A stretch of DNA of 64,000 bases from Copromyces sp. CBS 386.78 (GCA_030685235.1 MU839231.1:37738-101737), one strand, 5' to 3'. Positions 10,900 through 22,940 are shown, counted from the stretch's first letter. Made by a program: numbers and translations. Notes: a model not told the origin generated them from the sequence alone.

Positions 10900-13800
10900 T
10901 AACGGACGAATACGAAAATAACCCCCCGTTACCGCTATAAACGATAACCGGTATAATTAGAATTTCGTATTAATATTATAACGTAATTACGTTAGTAAAT
11001 TATATTTATTAAAATATTATTACTTAAATTAAATTACTAATTTTATTCTTTTAAATAGGTTAATCTTAACTTTAGCCTTCTTAAGCCGGAATATAAAAAT
11101 AAATAGACGAATAAGTAGAAGAGCTTATATAAAAATAAAAATAAATATAAAAACTTCAACCCCGTCGACCTGTTATATCCTATTTAGATTAAGAGTAGGA
11201 TTTTAAAATATTTATTGCATTTCGCCATATTATTAAAAGTAGCGCTATTTTAAAGGGTATGGCCGAAAAAGTATATGTAACTAAATTATAATAGATTTAG
11301 CCTACTATCTTCTTTAATATTAACCGTTATATTATTTGCGGCCTATTCCCCTATAAATTTAAATTCGATTATAATTAGATCCTAGACCCTATTTATAGGA
11401 TAGAGGTAGATATTAAACGATTTAAAAATACTGTTAATATATTATAACGAAAGATTATTTTTATATACTATTATAATAGGTTTGCCGGTAAAGTAGTATT
11501 AGAAGCCTATCTAAGGATTAAAATACGAAATAAAATATTCGAAATCTTATATACCTATATTTATAAAACGTTTAATAGATTCTAAAACGAATTTCTATAT
11601 TATTAATTCTATTACTAAATTATTAAATAGGGCTGCGATTTCCTTAACTAATTTTAATTCAATAAGAAATATACTGACTAAAACCTCCCCGATAGCCTAT
11701 TCTACTAAAAGGATATTGATTATATTAAAGCGTAGGTATATAGTAAATTCGATTCGACCGTCTTCTATATATTATTTACGCTAATTACGCTAATTTTAAA
11801 TTAAGAAACCAATTTTAATAACTGTAAGGGAAAGCGGTTCTTCTATTTATAAACTATTTATATTAACTTTCTTATAATAATTATAAAGGTTTATATTTTT
11901 AAACGAATTTATAATAATGGCCTTAGTAATCGATATATTAAGTAGAAGTATTAAGGAGATTAGAAGATTTTAATAATTGTACGCGAAAAATATAATAATT
12001 TATTCTATTTATTAGTCTTTAATTAATGTATACGTAATATCGAATTCGATACTTTTATATAGTAAAAATTTATATTACTTAAGTTTAATATTCTAATCCC
12101 GTTAACTATAATAAATAAAGTAGTAATTAATTTATAGTAATAATATAAAACTACGGGCAATTCTCCTATCCCTAATATATTGTTAAACGAGGATAATTTA
12201 ATTATTTCTATACAACCGATTATATTTTAAGCCGCCGTATAACCGCCTATACAACCGCCTAAGGACTTCGAATTTAGATTACCCGCAGAATTTAATATCC
12301 TACCTAGTATAACGCTTAGCTTCGAACAATTTATTTAATCGGGGAAATTCAACAATTTCAGTACTAACTTTTATAATAGTAATAATAGCGGCCTAATTAT
12401 TAACGAAAATAATACTTTTATCGATAATAATAGGAAGTTACTACCTTTAAATATATTTAATTTACTGCCCGTTAAAATATTTATTATAAATATTATTGTA
12501 AAAGAAATACCGAACTATAAGCGCAAATTAGATAAATCCCTTATTAAAAGTGTATTCGTTAAAATTATTATAACCCGGCGCCTATTTATTTCGTTGTTAT
12601 TGGATTCGGATAAAGATAATACCGATAATAAATTATAATCGGGTTATTTAATATTATCCTAAAGGATTATATTAAAAAAGCTTCGAAATTTATTATAAAT
12701 ATATATTTTTATTGCTACTTTTAAAAAAATATCCGCTAAGGGTACCTTATAACACGAAATACTATCGTTCGAACGTAATCGACCGTAATTATAACCGGTA
12801 CCGCTACCCGTACCTCTATAATTTCTAATATAAATAAACCGAGAAAAAGAGCAATTCTAAGAATAATTAATACGTAATTAATTTATATATAAGAATTATT
12901 TATATAATAAAGACGAATTATTTACAATTAAAATATATATTAATTAATATAGGGCAAAGGGTATAAAGTTATTTACCGACATTTTAACCGACTTTTCTAA
13001 ATTTACGGCGTAACTACTTACGACTTCTAATATAGCCGGTTTAATATTTATATCGGTATTTAATCATATACTAATTACAAAAAAGGAATCGTATATACTA
13101 CCGCCTAAATATACTATAAAAGTATTAGAATAGAGGCTAAAGCTAGTTATTAAGCTATTAATTAAAAAAATATCGACGTTATAAGTACTATTATTTTAAT
13201 ACCGCCTAATTATATTTAAGCCAGCTATATCCCCGTTATTTATTACTTCTATATAAGTGCTAAAAGTTAGCCCAGTTCCTATATTTTAATACCGTTTAAT
13301 TATATTTAAGCCGCTTGTATTTATAATCCTATTACTTAATTCTACTTTTATAAAGAAGGTACTAAAAGTTAGCCCAATTCTTATATTTTAACGCTATTTA
13401 ATTGTATTTAAGCCGGCTATATCCCTGTTGCTTACTTCTATAAAGAAGGTATCCCCCCCTAAGTTTATACTTTTTGTTAAAGTAAGCCTAGAATAGCAAT
13501 AAACTATATAAAAAGTATTATTCGAATTTATATGTAAGGTTACTCCTTTCGAATTTATTCGGATTCCTAAGGAGCCTTCTAAAGAGCCTACCCCTAATTT
13601 ATTTATACGTTTCTTATATTCTAACCTATTTATTAAATATATAGATTAATAGAATTAAATTCGTAGGACTTTTTACGCCCCTTATTCGAATTACCTTCGC
13701 CCGACCTAAAATCCGAGCCGGCATTACTATTACTACTATTACCGTTATTAATAATTATAAAACTACTAACCTCGCCTATAATCTACGCTATATTTTCGAA

Positions 13801-15775
13801 GTATAATCCTATTTTAAAAATCGAAATTAAGAGGATACGCGAATTCTTTATCGATTAAAGTAGAATGGAAGAAGCCGATAAGTTTATAAATTATATAAAA
13901 TCCTAACGGTAAGGCTAAACTAAAGAAAATTTCGAATTACGAATATAGGGTTTAATAAATATAGTACGACGAATAAGGGGTATACCGACCAATATACCTA
14001 ATAAACTCTTCAAACTACCCTTCTAAACGATCGAATTTATAATAGCCCTATAAAAGACTATATTTAATAATATACGGTAGGAGTTCTTACGTACTAAGGA
14101 GCTATTATAATAGAAAAAGGATATAGCTAATTAAGACTAGTTATATATATATTTTAACGAAATTACTACTATACCCGTATTTAAGGTAAGGATATTTGGC
14201 GATAGGCGATAAGCGCTATTTGAGGTCTTTTATAAATTACGAAGTTCCTTAGAATTATCCCCAGCGCCGTAACAATTAGCGTAATAGCCAGCGCAATAGC
14301 TAACGTTAACGGCCGCGCTATCGGGTATTAATTTAAATTCGGATTCGGATTCGGATTCTAACGAGCTAATAATTAAGAAAATTATTATTAAACAACTTAT
14401 CTAGCCGGAAGTTACCTCTTTTATTAAGTTAGAGCTAGGTATAGAATTAAATATAGAGTTAAATATAATAACGATTTAATTAGCTAGAATACGAGAATAG
14501 TACGAAGAATTCTATATTAAATAACTACGTTATTTACAATTAAATATGTTTAAATAATATTGGCGTATATTCGAGAACGTTAAAAAATATTTAAATACGG
14601 GGGTATAAAATCTATTATCGATATAGGCCGAAAAAAAGGAATATTTATAGTCTACGTACTATAAATTAAAATATACATTCGAATAAGAGTAAAAGGATAA
14701 AGTAGAAGAGGCTATTAAAGAGGAAGAGTATCTTCGTATAGAAAAAGAGGCTACAATAATACAATAGGCTAAAAAGACTATATTACTATCGATTAAAGAA
14801 TAATTATAAGAAGGTTTAATATAATCTTCGTATCGTTTCTCCTAAAAATAGAGCGTAAATTAAATTATATTAAGTATATTAATAATATTGCTATTAAAGT
14901 AATAGTAATTAATATATTGTCCTAGCCTGTACTTATCTAACCCGATTAAACCGTTATAATTATAAAAACCTTTAACGTTAAAAGTAGTAAAAGTTCGTAT
15001 AGAGGCACTTAAAAAAACGCCTAAACTGATTCTAATACTTATAATACGCAACTTTCGGAATAAGGTATCCGCTCCTACTTTGAAATTAAAGACGTTGACG
15101 CCTACTTTAAAATTAAAAACGTCGACGCTTATTTTAAAATTAAAGAAGTCGACGCCATCTTTAAAAATAAAGGTATTAATATTAAGCTTCGCCGCTACAA
15201 CTACTACTTCGATAGTACGTTCTACTTCGATAATACGCTCTATATCGACTAATATCCCTATACGTATAATATCGATTCGAATATTATAGCTTGCCGAAGT
15301 CTAATATACTAATTTACCCGCCGCTACGTCTAACAATACTTAATTAAAATTAGCGCATATAATAAAATCCGTATTACGCCGGGCATTTACTATTACTAGC
15401 GATATTAATAATATTTCTAATACCCCGTCGGGTCGCGGTAGTAGAGGTAATAGTACTATTCGCCGCCGTAGTAATTATAATACCCGAAGCGGCACGGTTA
15501 TACCTCGTTATAGCAATCGTTATAGTAATTATTATAATAGTCGCCGCAATAATATTTTACAATTAAATATAATTATACTAAGCGATATATTCGAATATTA
15601 TAGTACTCGTAGCCGTTATCTTACTTATAAACGTACCCACCTTCCTATTTATAAAAACGATATTAGCATTTATAATACCGATATATTTAATAATAATAAT
15701 ACGCCCGGTTATTATAACTTTATTGAATTAGCTATAGAACGACTTGCCTATTATTATACTAGCTATTTCTAAAGA
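10900..15775 (+). pseudogene. Unidentified RIP-mutated plus-strand coding remnant
   Basis: The plus strand has long stretches interrupted only by RIP-type stops. About 13.84-14.3 kb reads gag-like (MEEADKFINYIK), about 14.4-14.85 kb is a Glu/Lys/Gln coiled coil, and about 15.4-15.77 kb is an open Arg/Gly/Ser/Asn/Tyr-rich tail ending at a TAA near 15770. It could be a retroelement gag, but I recognise no reverse transcriptase or integrase motif. Confidence 0.35.
15070..15180 (+). repeat. 27-bp in-frame tandem repeat (four units)
   Basis: Four units of a 27-bp repeat encode DAYFKIKNV-like nonapeptides in the frame of the plus-strand remnant. Confidence 0.7.
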
Positions 15776-16182
15776 AGATAACCAACTTCGGTAGATCTTC
15801 TACTACTCTTATATATTTATATTATACTATTTTAATTATTATTCTTACTTCTTAAAATTTAAAAAGAACGGATTGTCCAAATATTTTATTCCTTTGTATA
15901 AATATTAAAAATATTGCCTTTCGGTTATATTATACGATTTTAATTATATTATACAATTTTAATTGTATTATACAATTTTAATTATTTTAACATTTTACAA
16001 TAGCTTCAATTTTACCGTAAAGGGTAGTTTATTTTAGTCATTTAGGGGGTCTTAGCGTATAAGAAGTAGGGCCGCAAATCGCTCGCTATAAATTATTGTT
16101 AAAGTATAAGGTTCCGGCGACTACCTTCAATACTTATAATAAACTAGTCCGTACGCAAAAATCTAACTACTGAAAGACGTGT

Positions 16183-16262
16183 CTAAAGTCAAAATTTCCA
16201 GCGATTATTTATAGTACAAATGTCTGACCGCTGAAAGTAACAGCTGGAAATTTTGACTTTAG
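16183..16262. repeat. 80-bp stem-loop with perfect 20-bp arms
   Basis: CTAAAGTCAAAATTTCCAGC (16183-16202) is the exact reverse complement of 16243-16262. It sits where the RIP block meets the GC-normal A2 locus. It may be a miniature inverted-repeat element or a folded RNA; no target duplication is clear. Confidence 0.7.
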
Positions 16263-16379
16263 TATACCTCTATAGGGAATAATGCGGTCTAACCAATCAG
16301 ATGTCCAGAAATATACAAACTCTAGTCTACTTGCAAACTCTATACGACCAGACTACCGCTCAACCCCTACGCAAAGCCT

Positions 16380-16922
16380 ATGCAACCTCCCTATTTTCCC
16401 GCTACGGTACAGGTGGCTCCTGCCACTCAGCACCAGGTGGCTCCTGCCAATCAGCACCAGATGCCTCCTATCAATCAGCAACAGATTGCTCTTGTTCACC
16501 AGCATCAGTTAGCTCCTGCCGCCGCGAACGGCCAAGTTCCGGTCCCCCACCCTGATGCCAACCACCCGGCGGTCCAAGCCCTTTTCACAGTAACACCTAT
16601 AACTCCGCGCCAGGAGGTGGAGCATATTATCCGGGAGGCGGCGAGCGTGCTCCATGCTCGTCACCAGAAGGTGTGCAAGATCGCTGGCTGTACAGCCCGC
16701 GCCTAGAGGGCCGGGCCCCACGGACGGTCTTGTATCCATCACCTAAAGAACAAGGCGAGCCTAGAGCGGAAAGTCCAGTTTCTTATTCGTTTCTTGAGGG
16801 GTGAGGGCACATGCAGTGCTTGCTACTGCTGGCTGCCCGTCGAGAACGGAGAGCGGTGTGCGGCCTGTAAGGCCAAAGGTGTTGCCAACCGCGCCGCCGC
16901 CGCCGCCGCCGCTCAAGCGTAA
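16380..16922 (+). CDS. A2: cysteine-rich A-family protein with in-frame TAG
   Basis: The start is ATG 16380 (MQPPYFPATV), which has a related sequence at 3.7 kb; an upstream exon is not excluded. Residues 10-50 are degenerate Gln/His/Ala/Pro repeats (QVAPATQH type). The family block follows: HPAVQALFTVTP, then a helix-like IIREAASVLHARH and C-x4-C (CKIAGC). The TAG is codon 109 (16704-16706). The frame continues for 71 codons: RAGPHGRSC-x2-H, NK, GEGTCSACYCWLP, C-x2-C and an Ala-rich tail, ending at TAA 16920. The total would be 180 residues if UAG is decoded. A strong hairpin surrounds the TAG. A2 lies just inside the island beside the RIP block. Function is unknown; zinc binding is inferred. 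Confidence 0.7.
16695..16716 (+). promoter_or_regulatory. Hairpin with the A2 UAG in a 5-nt loop
   Basis: GCCCG pairs with CGGGC and GCC pairs with GGC, with one bulged C. The loop is UAGAG and contains the conserved UAG. Confidence 0.55.
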
Positions 16923-17041
16923 GCTCCTACTGCTGAGGCCGTCGGCCATTGAGCCGAGCACGATAAACGGTCATAGAGAGTCCGATTTCCAAGCAGCAAG
17001 CAGAAGGCGAGACGGACATTAACGGGAATCAGGCCTGTTTT

Positions 17042-17881
17042 CAACGGTTAGGTATATCTAATTCGTGTGTGGTTAATGCTCCCTATCTCAGTTTAACCGT
17101 TGAAAGCTATTAAGCGTTGAAAATATTTAACCGTTGAAACCCAAGAAAATTCTTAGTATAGGCGGGAGGGCGGGAGCTAGCGTACCTAGGTCTACTCCTT
17201 CCTTTTTATTCTATTCTACTCTATTCTACTCCTTCTTTAAACCTTCGTTGCCTACCTAAATCTAAAACTAGGTACTTAATTAATATATAAAGTTTACTAC
17301 TACTACTACTACTATTACCTTATATTAGGGCCGTTATTATCGTTGTTATTATTATTATCGTTATCGTTATCGTTATCGCTGTTTTTAGAGTAATTAATTA
17401 GCGATAATAATAATAATAGACAATTGGGCAATTAAATTAGCAATATATTTGTACTTGGGATTATTATTGTTATTAGTAGCGGTAGTAATAATAATAGTTG
17501 TAAGAAGAAGAAATTAGGAAATTTGGATATCGGGGGGCTTTAGCTTTTTTACTTTATTAACCCTGCCCCGCTTTTCTCCTTTTCTCTCTCTTTCTCTTTC
17601 CTTTTCTCTTTCCTTTTCTTTCTCATTTTCTATCTTCTCCTTTCCTTCTTTCTTTCCCTTTCTCCCTTTTCTTCCCCTACTTTCCTTTTCTTATTTATTA
17701 TACCTTCTTAAAATAGAAGATTTTAGTCATTTCTTAGGGTCCTGCAGCGGGCCGAAACTTTAGCGTTGTTCCCGGCTTAACGGTTAAGGTTTTTCAACGC
17801 TTAAGATATTTCAACGGTTAATAGCGTTGATCAACGGTTACTCTTTACTAACCGTGCAAAACTTCCCTATACAACCGTTAA
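17042..17881. mobile_element. Probable non-autonomous element with inverted AACGGTTA-type ends
   Basis: Several copies of the motif AACGGTTAA and its complement cluster at 17042-17140 and 17775-17881 in mirrored order, for example AAGCGTTGAAAATATTT against AAGATATTTCAACGG. The outer ends align as inverted repeats (CAACGGTTAGGTATA against TAACGGTTGTATAGG). The interior holds TAC/TTA/TCG microsatellites (17290-17380) and a long polypyrimidine tract (17545-17700). No transposase frame is present. Confidence 0.45.
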
Positions 17882-18941
17882 TGGAAATTACCTAGGTACC
17901 CGAGAAGCAGGACACGTCGAACAAATGTCATGTTCTGGGACGTCGTGATATTCCTTGGTTGCACCACAGATACACCATAGCCAGCTTGGCAGATAGTGAC
18001 TTTGACGGACCCAGCAGATAGTTGTAGTTTAGCTCGCTTAAATAGGCAGTCTCCATACCTGTTCCTGTGTCTCTGACTTCTTGCCGTGGTCTGGAGTTTG
18101 CTCGTATCGATTATCGTCGCTTGACATTCGTCAGGTAGTCGAAGTATGGTTGGCGTTAAATTTCGTACCTCTGCGTACCAGAGCCAGGGGAGTCTTCTAG
18201 CCTGAGCATACCTCTAGATGGAGACACCGTCACATTCCCGTCAACAGCCGCCAGGCCCTCCGTTACAGGGATTACCGGGATGCTGGATGTCGGGAGTGGG
18301 ATGTCCATCGTAAGATTCGTATCGTCCGGTACTATACACTCCGTGTCAGCTACTACTTCCGTGGTGTCTACCTAGCCAGGCGGCAGCTACTCGGCAAGCA
18401 TTTGCGCTCTTGCCCCAATCTCGTGCTCTCCACGTGCAGCTGGCCAATGCTCGTACAGCCCACCGCCTTTCCATTGCTGGCGGCTGCATGTGGCTTCGTT
18501 GCCTATCTCGCCGCACCGCGGTGAATGTCCTTTTTTCTGCCGGGCGCCCCCGCCTTGTCCTGATATTTATTTCGTTTCCTTGCATAAACGATCCTCCTAC
18601 TGCACTTTGTCTCTGCATCGATCAACAGATATTCGGTCAGCCAACGACTGCACAGACAGCAGAGTGCCAGGGTTGAACCCCAAAACTTCCTGTCCCGATT
18701 GAAGGACTACCCTCTTTTTCCTTTGACCATCCAAGTCAACCTTCCCATTAATCCATATCATCATTCGGGATCGTCACGGTCTTCTCCCACTCTACCATCA
18801 TCTCCATCCCGACTGGCGACTGCGCTCAAGGGTGCATTGTTCGTAGTCGCGACTCCCAACAAAGAAATCGCCTCTCGACCTCAACAATCAGAAGGATAGC
18901 CACTTTTCTAAACAGCGAGAGTTTTCGAGACCATCTTCACC
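17882..18941. other. GC-normal region upstream of A3, no confident gene
   Basis: It probably contains the A3 promoter and 5' UTR; 18700-18941 is pyrimidine-rich with CAACAATCAG-like leader sequence. One + strand frame around 18190-18510 reads protein-like (RYYTLRVSYYFRGVYLARR) but has no good start and an in-frame TAG near 18198. It could be a gene fragment. Confidence 0.35.
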
Positions 18942-20063
18942 ATGGCTTCGGGTAGCTCTGAGGCAGGCTCTCCTAGCCAAGATCATGCTGAGGCAGCCGC
19001 TGTCCCCCAGCAGCCCGTTGGAGTTTACCAACTTCACTACTCTTACTATCAGCCTCAAAACCACCAACAGCCTCTGGTCTACCCTCAAGTCTTTGTCGGC
19101 CCTGAACAGCCGATACTCCCTCAGCCTCAAAACCACCAACAGCCTCTGGTCTACCCTCAAGGCTTTGTCGGCCCTGAACAGCCGATACTCCCTCAGCCTC
19201 AACCCTACTATCAGGATCTGGTCTACCCTCAAGGCTTTGTCAGCCATCAACAGCCGATACTCCCTCAGCCTCAAAACCACCAACAGCCTCTGGTCTACCC
19301 TCAAGGCTTTGTCAGCCATCAACAGCCGATACTCCCTCAGCCTCAAAACCACCAACAGCCTCTGGTCCACCCTCAAGGCTTTGTCGGCCATCAACAGCCG
19401 ATACTCACTCAGCCTCAAAACCACCAACAGCCTCTGGTCTATCCTCAAGGCTTTGTCAGCCATCAACAGCCGATACCCCCTCAGCCTCAAAACCACCAAC
19501 AGCCTCTGGTCTACCCTCAAGTCTTTGTCGGCCATCAACAGCCGATACTCCCTCAGCCTCAACCCCACCATCAGGATCTGGACTTTGGCGGCCATCCCAT
19601 TCACCAAGATAATCACCAACTTGGCGCCATCATCGCGGACGGTCAGCAAGCACAAGGTCCAGTTGCTGTTCGTCACGAACAGTTTCACCATCCGGCCGTC
19701 CAGGCCCTGTTCACCATCACACCTGCAATCGACAGGGAGGTCGTGAGGCAGACTATTCGCAACGCGGCTAGCGTCCTGCATGCTCGCCATCAAAAGCAAT
19801 GCCGTGTCGCCGGCTGCACGTCCCGTGCTTAGAAGGCAGGGCTGCACGGCCGCTCGTGCCTGGAGCATCTGGGCAATAAGCGAAGCTTGCAACGCCAGGT
19901 CGAATTCCTGATCCGTCAGGCCAACGGAGAAGGTACCTGTTCCGATTGCTACGGCTGGTTGCCGGCGGAAAACGGCGCGCAGTGCGCGCGGTGCCGGGCC
20001 AAGGCCAAGGGCAGGAACTGGCGCCTTCGTCAGGCTGCCGGCGATGGAGGTCAGGGAGTCTGA
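18942..20063 (+). CDS. A3: cysteine-rich A-family protein with 24-residue repeats and in-frame TAG
   Basis: The ATG has a good fungal context (CACCATGGC). Residues 1-37 are Ala/Ser/Tyr-rich. Residues 38-205 are seven 24-residue units (PQNHQQPLVYPQGFV type) plus a partial eighth. The family block follows: HPAVQALFTITP, IRNAASVLHARH and C-x4-C (CRVAGC). The TAG is codon 297 (19830-19832). The same frame continues for 76 codons as KAGLHGRSC-x2-H, NK, GEGTCSDCYGWLP, CARCRAKAKGR, to TGA at 20061. Both sides align with A2, A4 and A1, which argues that the downstream part is translated. A 6-bp stem closes over the TAG. The full product would be 373 residues. A long antisense frame covers this locus but is a shadow of the repeats. 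Confidence 0.78.
19053..19600 (+). repeat. 72-bp tandem repeat coding 24 residues
   Basis: Seven near-identical 72-bp units start at 19053 and recur exactly every 72 bp, followed by a partial unit. The low divergence implies recent expansion or homogenisation. Each unit, and probably the whole array, is too short to attract strong RIP. Confidence 0.9.
19823..19849 (+). promoter_or_regulatory. Hairpin around the A3 UAG
   Basis: CCGUGC (19823-19828) pairs with GCACGG (19844-19849). The 15-nt loop begins UUAGAAG and contains the conserved UAG. Confidence 0.45.
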
Positions 20064-20838
20064 CCAGCTATGGATACGATCAGGAGGAGTCCACCGAAGA
20101 AACCAATTCCAAGTTTGACGATTTTCAGTTGTGGGCTCGTAAGTCCATACGAACGGAAGGGATTTTTTTGGGGGGAATACCGTAGTAAAGCATCTAACTG
20201 GATGGTGGCGGGCCAAGGACGCCGAAAGCAGCGGGAAGTGGATTGGACTTCATGAGCTTATAGAAAACCCAGATTACCTAGCTATTCATGGATGGAGAGC
20301 TTGATGAGCTCGGGCAGACAGAACCTATGAAATGGTCAACCACCATGATCCATCTTATATTCCACTCTTCTTGATATAATTCCATTCCAGCTTAGTATAC
20401 TGTTCGTACTGACTTCCCCCCCCCTAACACTGCCTTACGCATTTGAACTCGCAGGCATATTGGCGGTGCTGGTTTATCCCAACTCCATAAGATTTGGCTT
20501 TTGTCTGTGATAAAAGAGTGATTGTCGGGATCATTCAAACTTATTGTGGCGGCCATCACGGCACCTCATTCAGTCAACTTCGCTTTCCTCGGGTGTTGGG
20601 GTGTCCGCTGCCTCGGTCTCCTTCACCTTCACCGTTGATTGCCCTCCTTCTTTCAATTTTTCCACCTCCCCACCAAGAATCCCGCCGCAACTGGCAGCCA
20701 CGAGGTCGCACTTGGCTCTCTCTCCGCTTCCCGCATTCCAACAGAACGCGCATCAGGAAGCAGACCCTGCTGTTGACTTCCCACACCACGATGCCAACCC
20801 AAGGACCACGCAGCCATCGACAGCCAACATATCTAATC
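20064..20838. other. Intergenic region between A3 and A4, no gene seen
   Basis: 3' flank of A3 and pyrimidine-rich leader-like DNA before A4. The frames here are short and lack support. Confidence 0.4.
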
Positions 20839-21413
20839 ATGGATCCGGCTGTTCAAGCTGAAGGCAACCCGGGCCAAGCCTACTTGGGCTTCGTCCACAA
20901 ATGCAGCTAACGGCGCCGACAACAACCATATCGTCAACAATGTGGCTGCCGCCGCGAACAACTACTTGGATAACGGCAACCACCCGGTGTTCTTCAATCA
21001 GGCTGCGGCATTCAACCACCACCATCACGTCAACGTCGCGCCCGCTCACCGGCCTCAAGTTCCTATTCCCCATGCCCGGGTCCAGCACCCCACAGTACAG
21101 GCGCTTTTCGCGGTCACGCCGGCAACCGAGGCCGAAGAACTTGACCACATTCTTCACGAAGCTGCCACCGTCTTGCATGCTTTGCATGGAAAGGCCGGAT
21201 GCGCGGCCCGCGCTTAGAAGGCGCGCGGCCGCACTTCCAAATGTCTCGACCACCTGGCTAACAGGCCCGGTCTGGATGTCGTTCTTGAAATCTTGAAGAG
21301 GCAGGCCCGCGGACAGGGCACCTGTAGCGGGTGCTACGTGGAGATGGACTTGGATATTCCAGCACTGCGCGGTTTGCAAGGAGAAAGGCCGCCTTCGTCG
21401 TCTTCCCGCTTAG
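20839..21413 (+). pseudogene. A4: A-family copy with conserved TAG and probable frameshifts
   Basis: ATG 20839 (MDPAVQAEGNPGQAY) opens in a different frame from the conserved part, so an indel or unseen intron lies near 20890-20905. From about 20900 the family frame runs through Asn/His-rich sequence to HPTVQALFAVTP, LHEAATVLHALH and AGCAARA. The TAG follows at 21215-21217. The frame continues as KARGRTSKC-x2-H, NR, GQGTCSGCYVEMD. A second frame change near 21356-21360 is needed to reach the expected QHCAVCKEKGR, which ends at TAG 21411. The TAG therefore sits in a strong hairpin but the last Cys pair is out of frame. It is either a recent pseudogene or a gene needing a correction near 21358. 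Confidence 0.55.
21203..21232 (+). promoter_or_regulatory. Strong hairpin with the A4 UAG in a 7-nt loop
   Basis: GCGGCC pairs with GGCCGC and CGCGC with GCGCG (11 bp, one bulged C). The loop is UUAGAAG. Confidence 0.6.
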
Positions 21414-22757
21414 TTGGGCCGGCTCTCACTCGGCTGATAACGCTGGCGAGGTTGAGGCCGAGCAAGGTCCACTCAATCCAACATGAGCCACAGGCGCGAA
21501 TCCGGTGGTGCAAGGAGGGAATTCAGCGTTTTGAAGCAAGCAAGCCAGAATGCGGCAAGCATGGTGCGGGGTCCATGTTATTCGGATATAGTCGGAAGCA
21601 GAGGGGAGCCAAGACCAAGAACGGTTCAGAGTATCAAGGACGCGACGGAGATTTCATGACGGACGACCTTGACCAAGCTTGGAATGGGATTCAACTAGGA
21701 CAATGCTAGGGCAAAGGGACATTTTTAGCAGGGATAAAACATCATGTTGATGGGCAGCAGGTACTCAGGGACTTATCTCTGCGGAGCATCTGGAAGTTCG
21801 TTGGGACTCGGTATAATGACGCGTATCAGCGGTTCGGGGTCAAGAGGGCCGTCGAGGCGGAGGCTACGAACATTCGGACTGTTCCTCCTGGTAGTATATC
21901 CCAATTCAGCGCAGTCTCCAACGTCCTCTCCTGTGATCCCCTCGTCTAAGTTCATGTCAGGTGTTGTTTGTGCTGTTGTGCGTGATATGGACGCTGCTGA
22001 TCGTTGGAGTCTCGAAGATTTGGTGTAAATATCTTCGTTGGAGTTCCCCTTCGTCCATGACATGACAGCCATTGTCAGAGTGCGCAAAGTTATCCGTAGG
22101 CGAGATATGGCGGCATGTCTTTCAAATAGGTCTCGGCTCAAGTGATGAAACCGTTTGCCCAGGATGAAAAGTTCACCTTCATGGAACCTGATGCTGTCAT
22201 CTGGTAAGTGGTTGGATCGAAAGGGACGAGGACGGTACAAATGATGTTTGAGCGAGGAGGAATAAGGAACATGTCAGGGAATGGAGACCGCCATTAGTTT
22301 CTTTCTACCAAGGAGATGGGAAATGGGGATCACAGGTGGAAATGTGGAAAGGGGTCATGCATCACACTGTGTTATTTCGCTCTCTTGTCCAAGGCACTGC
22401 AGGCACGATCGATATGCATGTACTAGGCAAGTCCGTTTTATTACATGCTCCGCCTGCCAAGATCTTTCTCGGATCTGCATGGTTTTTACACAACGATGCA
22501 AAGTGTCCGCGGGTAGGTGCGGTGCAGGAGCATAGGTACGTAGGAATCACGTTGGAACGGAAGTTACGATAGTGGACAAAACCTTCGGGTTTGGCATGAT
22601 ATTTGATCCTGCATTCGGCTCTATCCTGCGGGGAATGTTCACCCACTAGTAGCGCTTCTGACAGTGTCTCTACTCTACATCACGTCATGACCATTATCAT
22701 TCCTTCCCACACAGCAATTCCACGCGTGCGTTGTTGAAACTTGCCTCCTACGTCTCG
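21414..22757. other. Region between A4 and B1, no confident gene
   Basis: A minus-strand frame of 155 codons (21773-22240) and a plus-strand frame near 22336-22572 (SVLLHAPPAKIFLGSAW) are the best candidates. Neither has a family match or splice support, and either could be part of a decayed gene. Confidence 0.3.
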
Positions 22758-22940
22758 TTACGGACAACGCCTTTGAGCACCTCCTGCCTTCTCCTCGTAG
22801 CAACGGAAGCACCACTTTCCACGCTCGCGCTGGGGGCGACGGAGGCAATTGGTGCAGGTTAGCACACCCTCACTGGCCCACTGGTTGATCTTCTCCCAGC
22901 CCTTCTCGCCTGGCTTGTTGGCGAGGCAAATGTCGCATCG

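Larger units (their letters stand above)
4290..16180. other. RIP-degraded AT-rich block, no intact gene
   Basis: About 12 kb with TpA everywhere, little CpA, retained CpG, and stops (mostly TAA or TAG where CAA, CAG or TGG would fit) in all frames. Two coding remnants point away from each other from about 10.4-10.9 kb, as described in separate entries. No LTR pair or terminal repeats could be found by eye. Confidence 0.75.

Noticed and set aside
4667..15289. Short ORFs inside the left AT block
   Set aside because: Chance frames in RIP-mutated DNA, without starts, introns or homologous motifs of their own.
19800..19860. The conserved TAG is simply a 3' splice acceptor (YTAG followed by an exon)
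   Set aside because: The residues directly before the TAG (C-x4-C-x4, or C-x2-C-x4-PV) are conserved as protein between diverged paralogs and stay in the same frame as the downstream part. No common donor or branch site precedes it. Genuine introns in these genes lie elsewhere. RNA data are still needed.
18888..20216. 442-residue antisense ORF opposite A3
   Set aside because: It is the shadow of the 72-bp repeats. The plus strand has the start context, the family motifs and paralogs.
20574..21379. Minus-strand ORFs opposite A4
   Set aside because: They overlap the conserved A4 frame on the plus strand and have no related sequence in other A loci.
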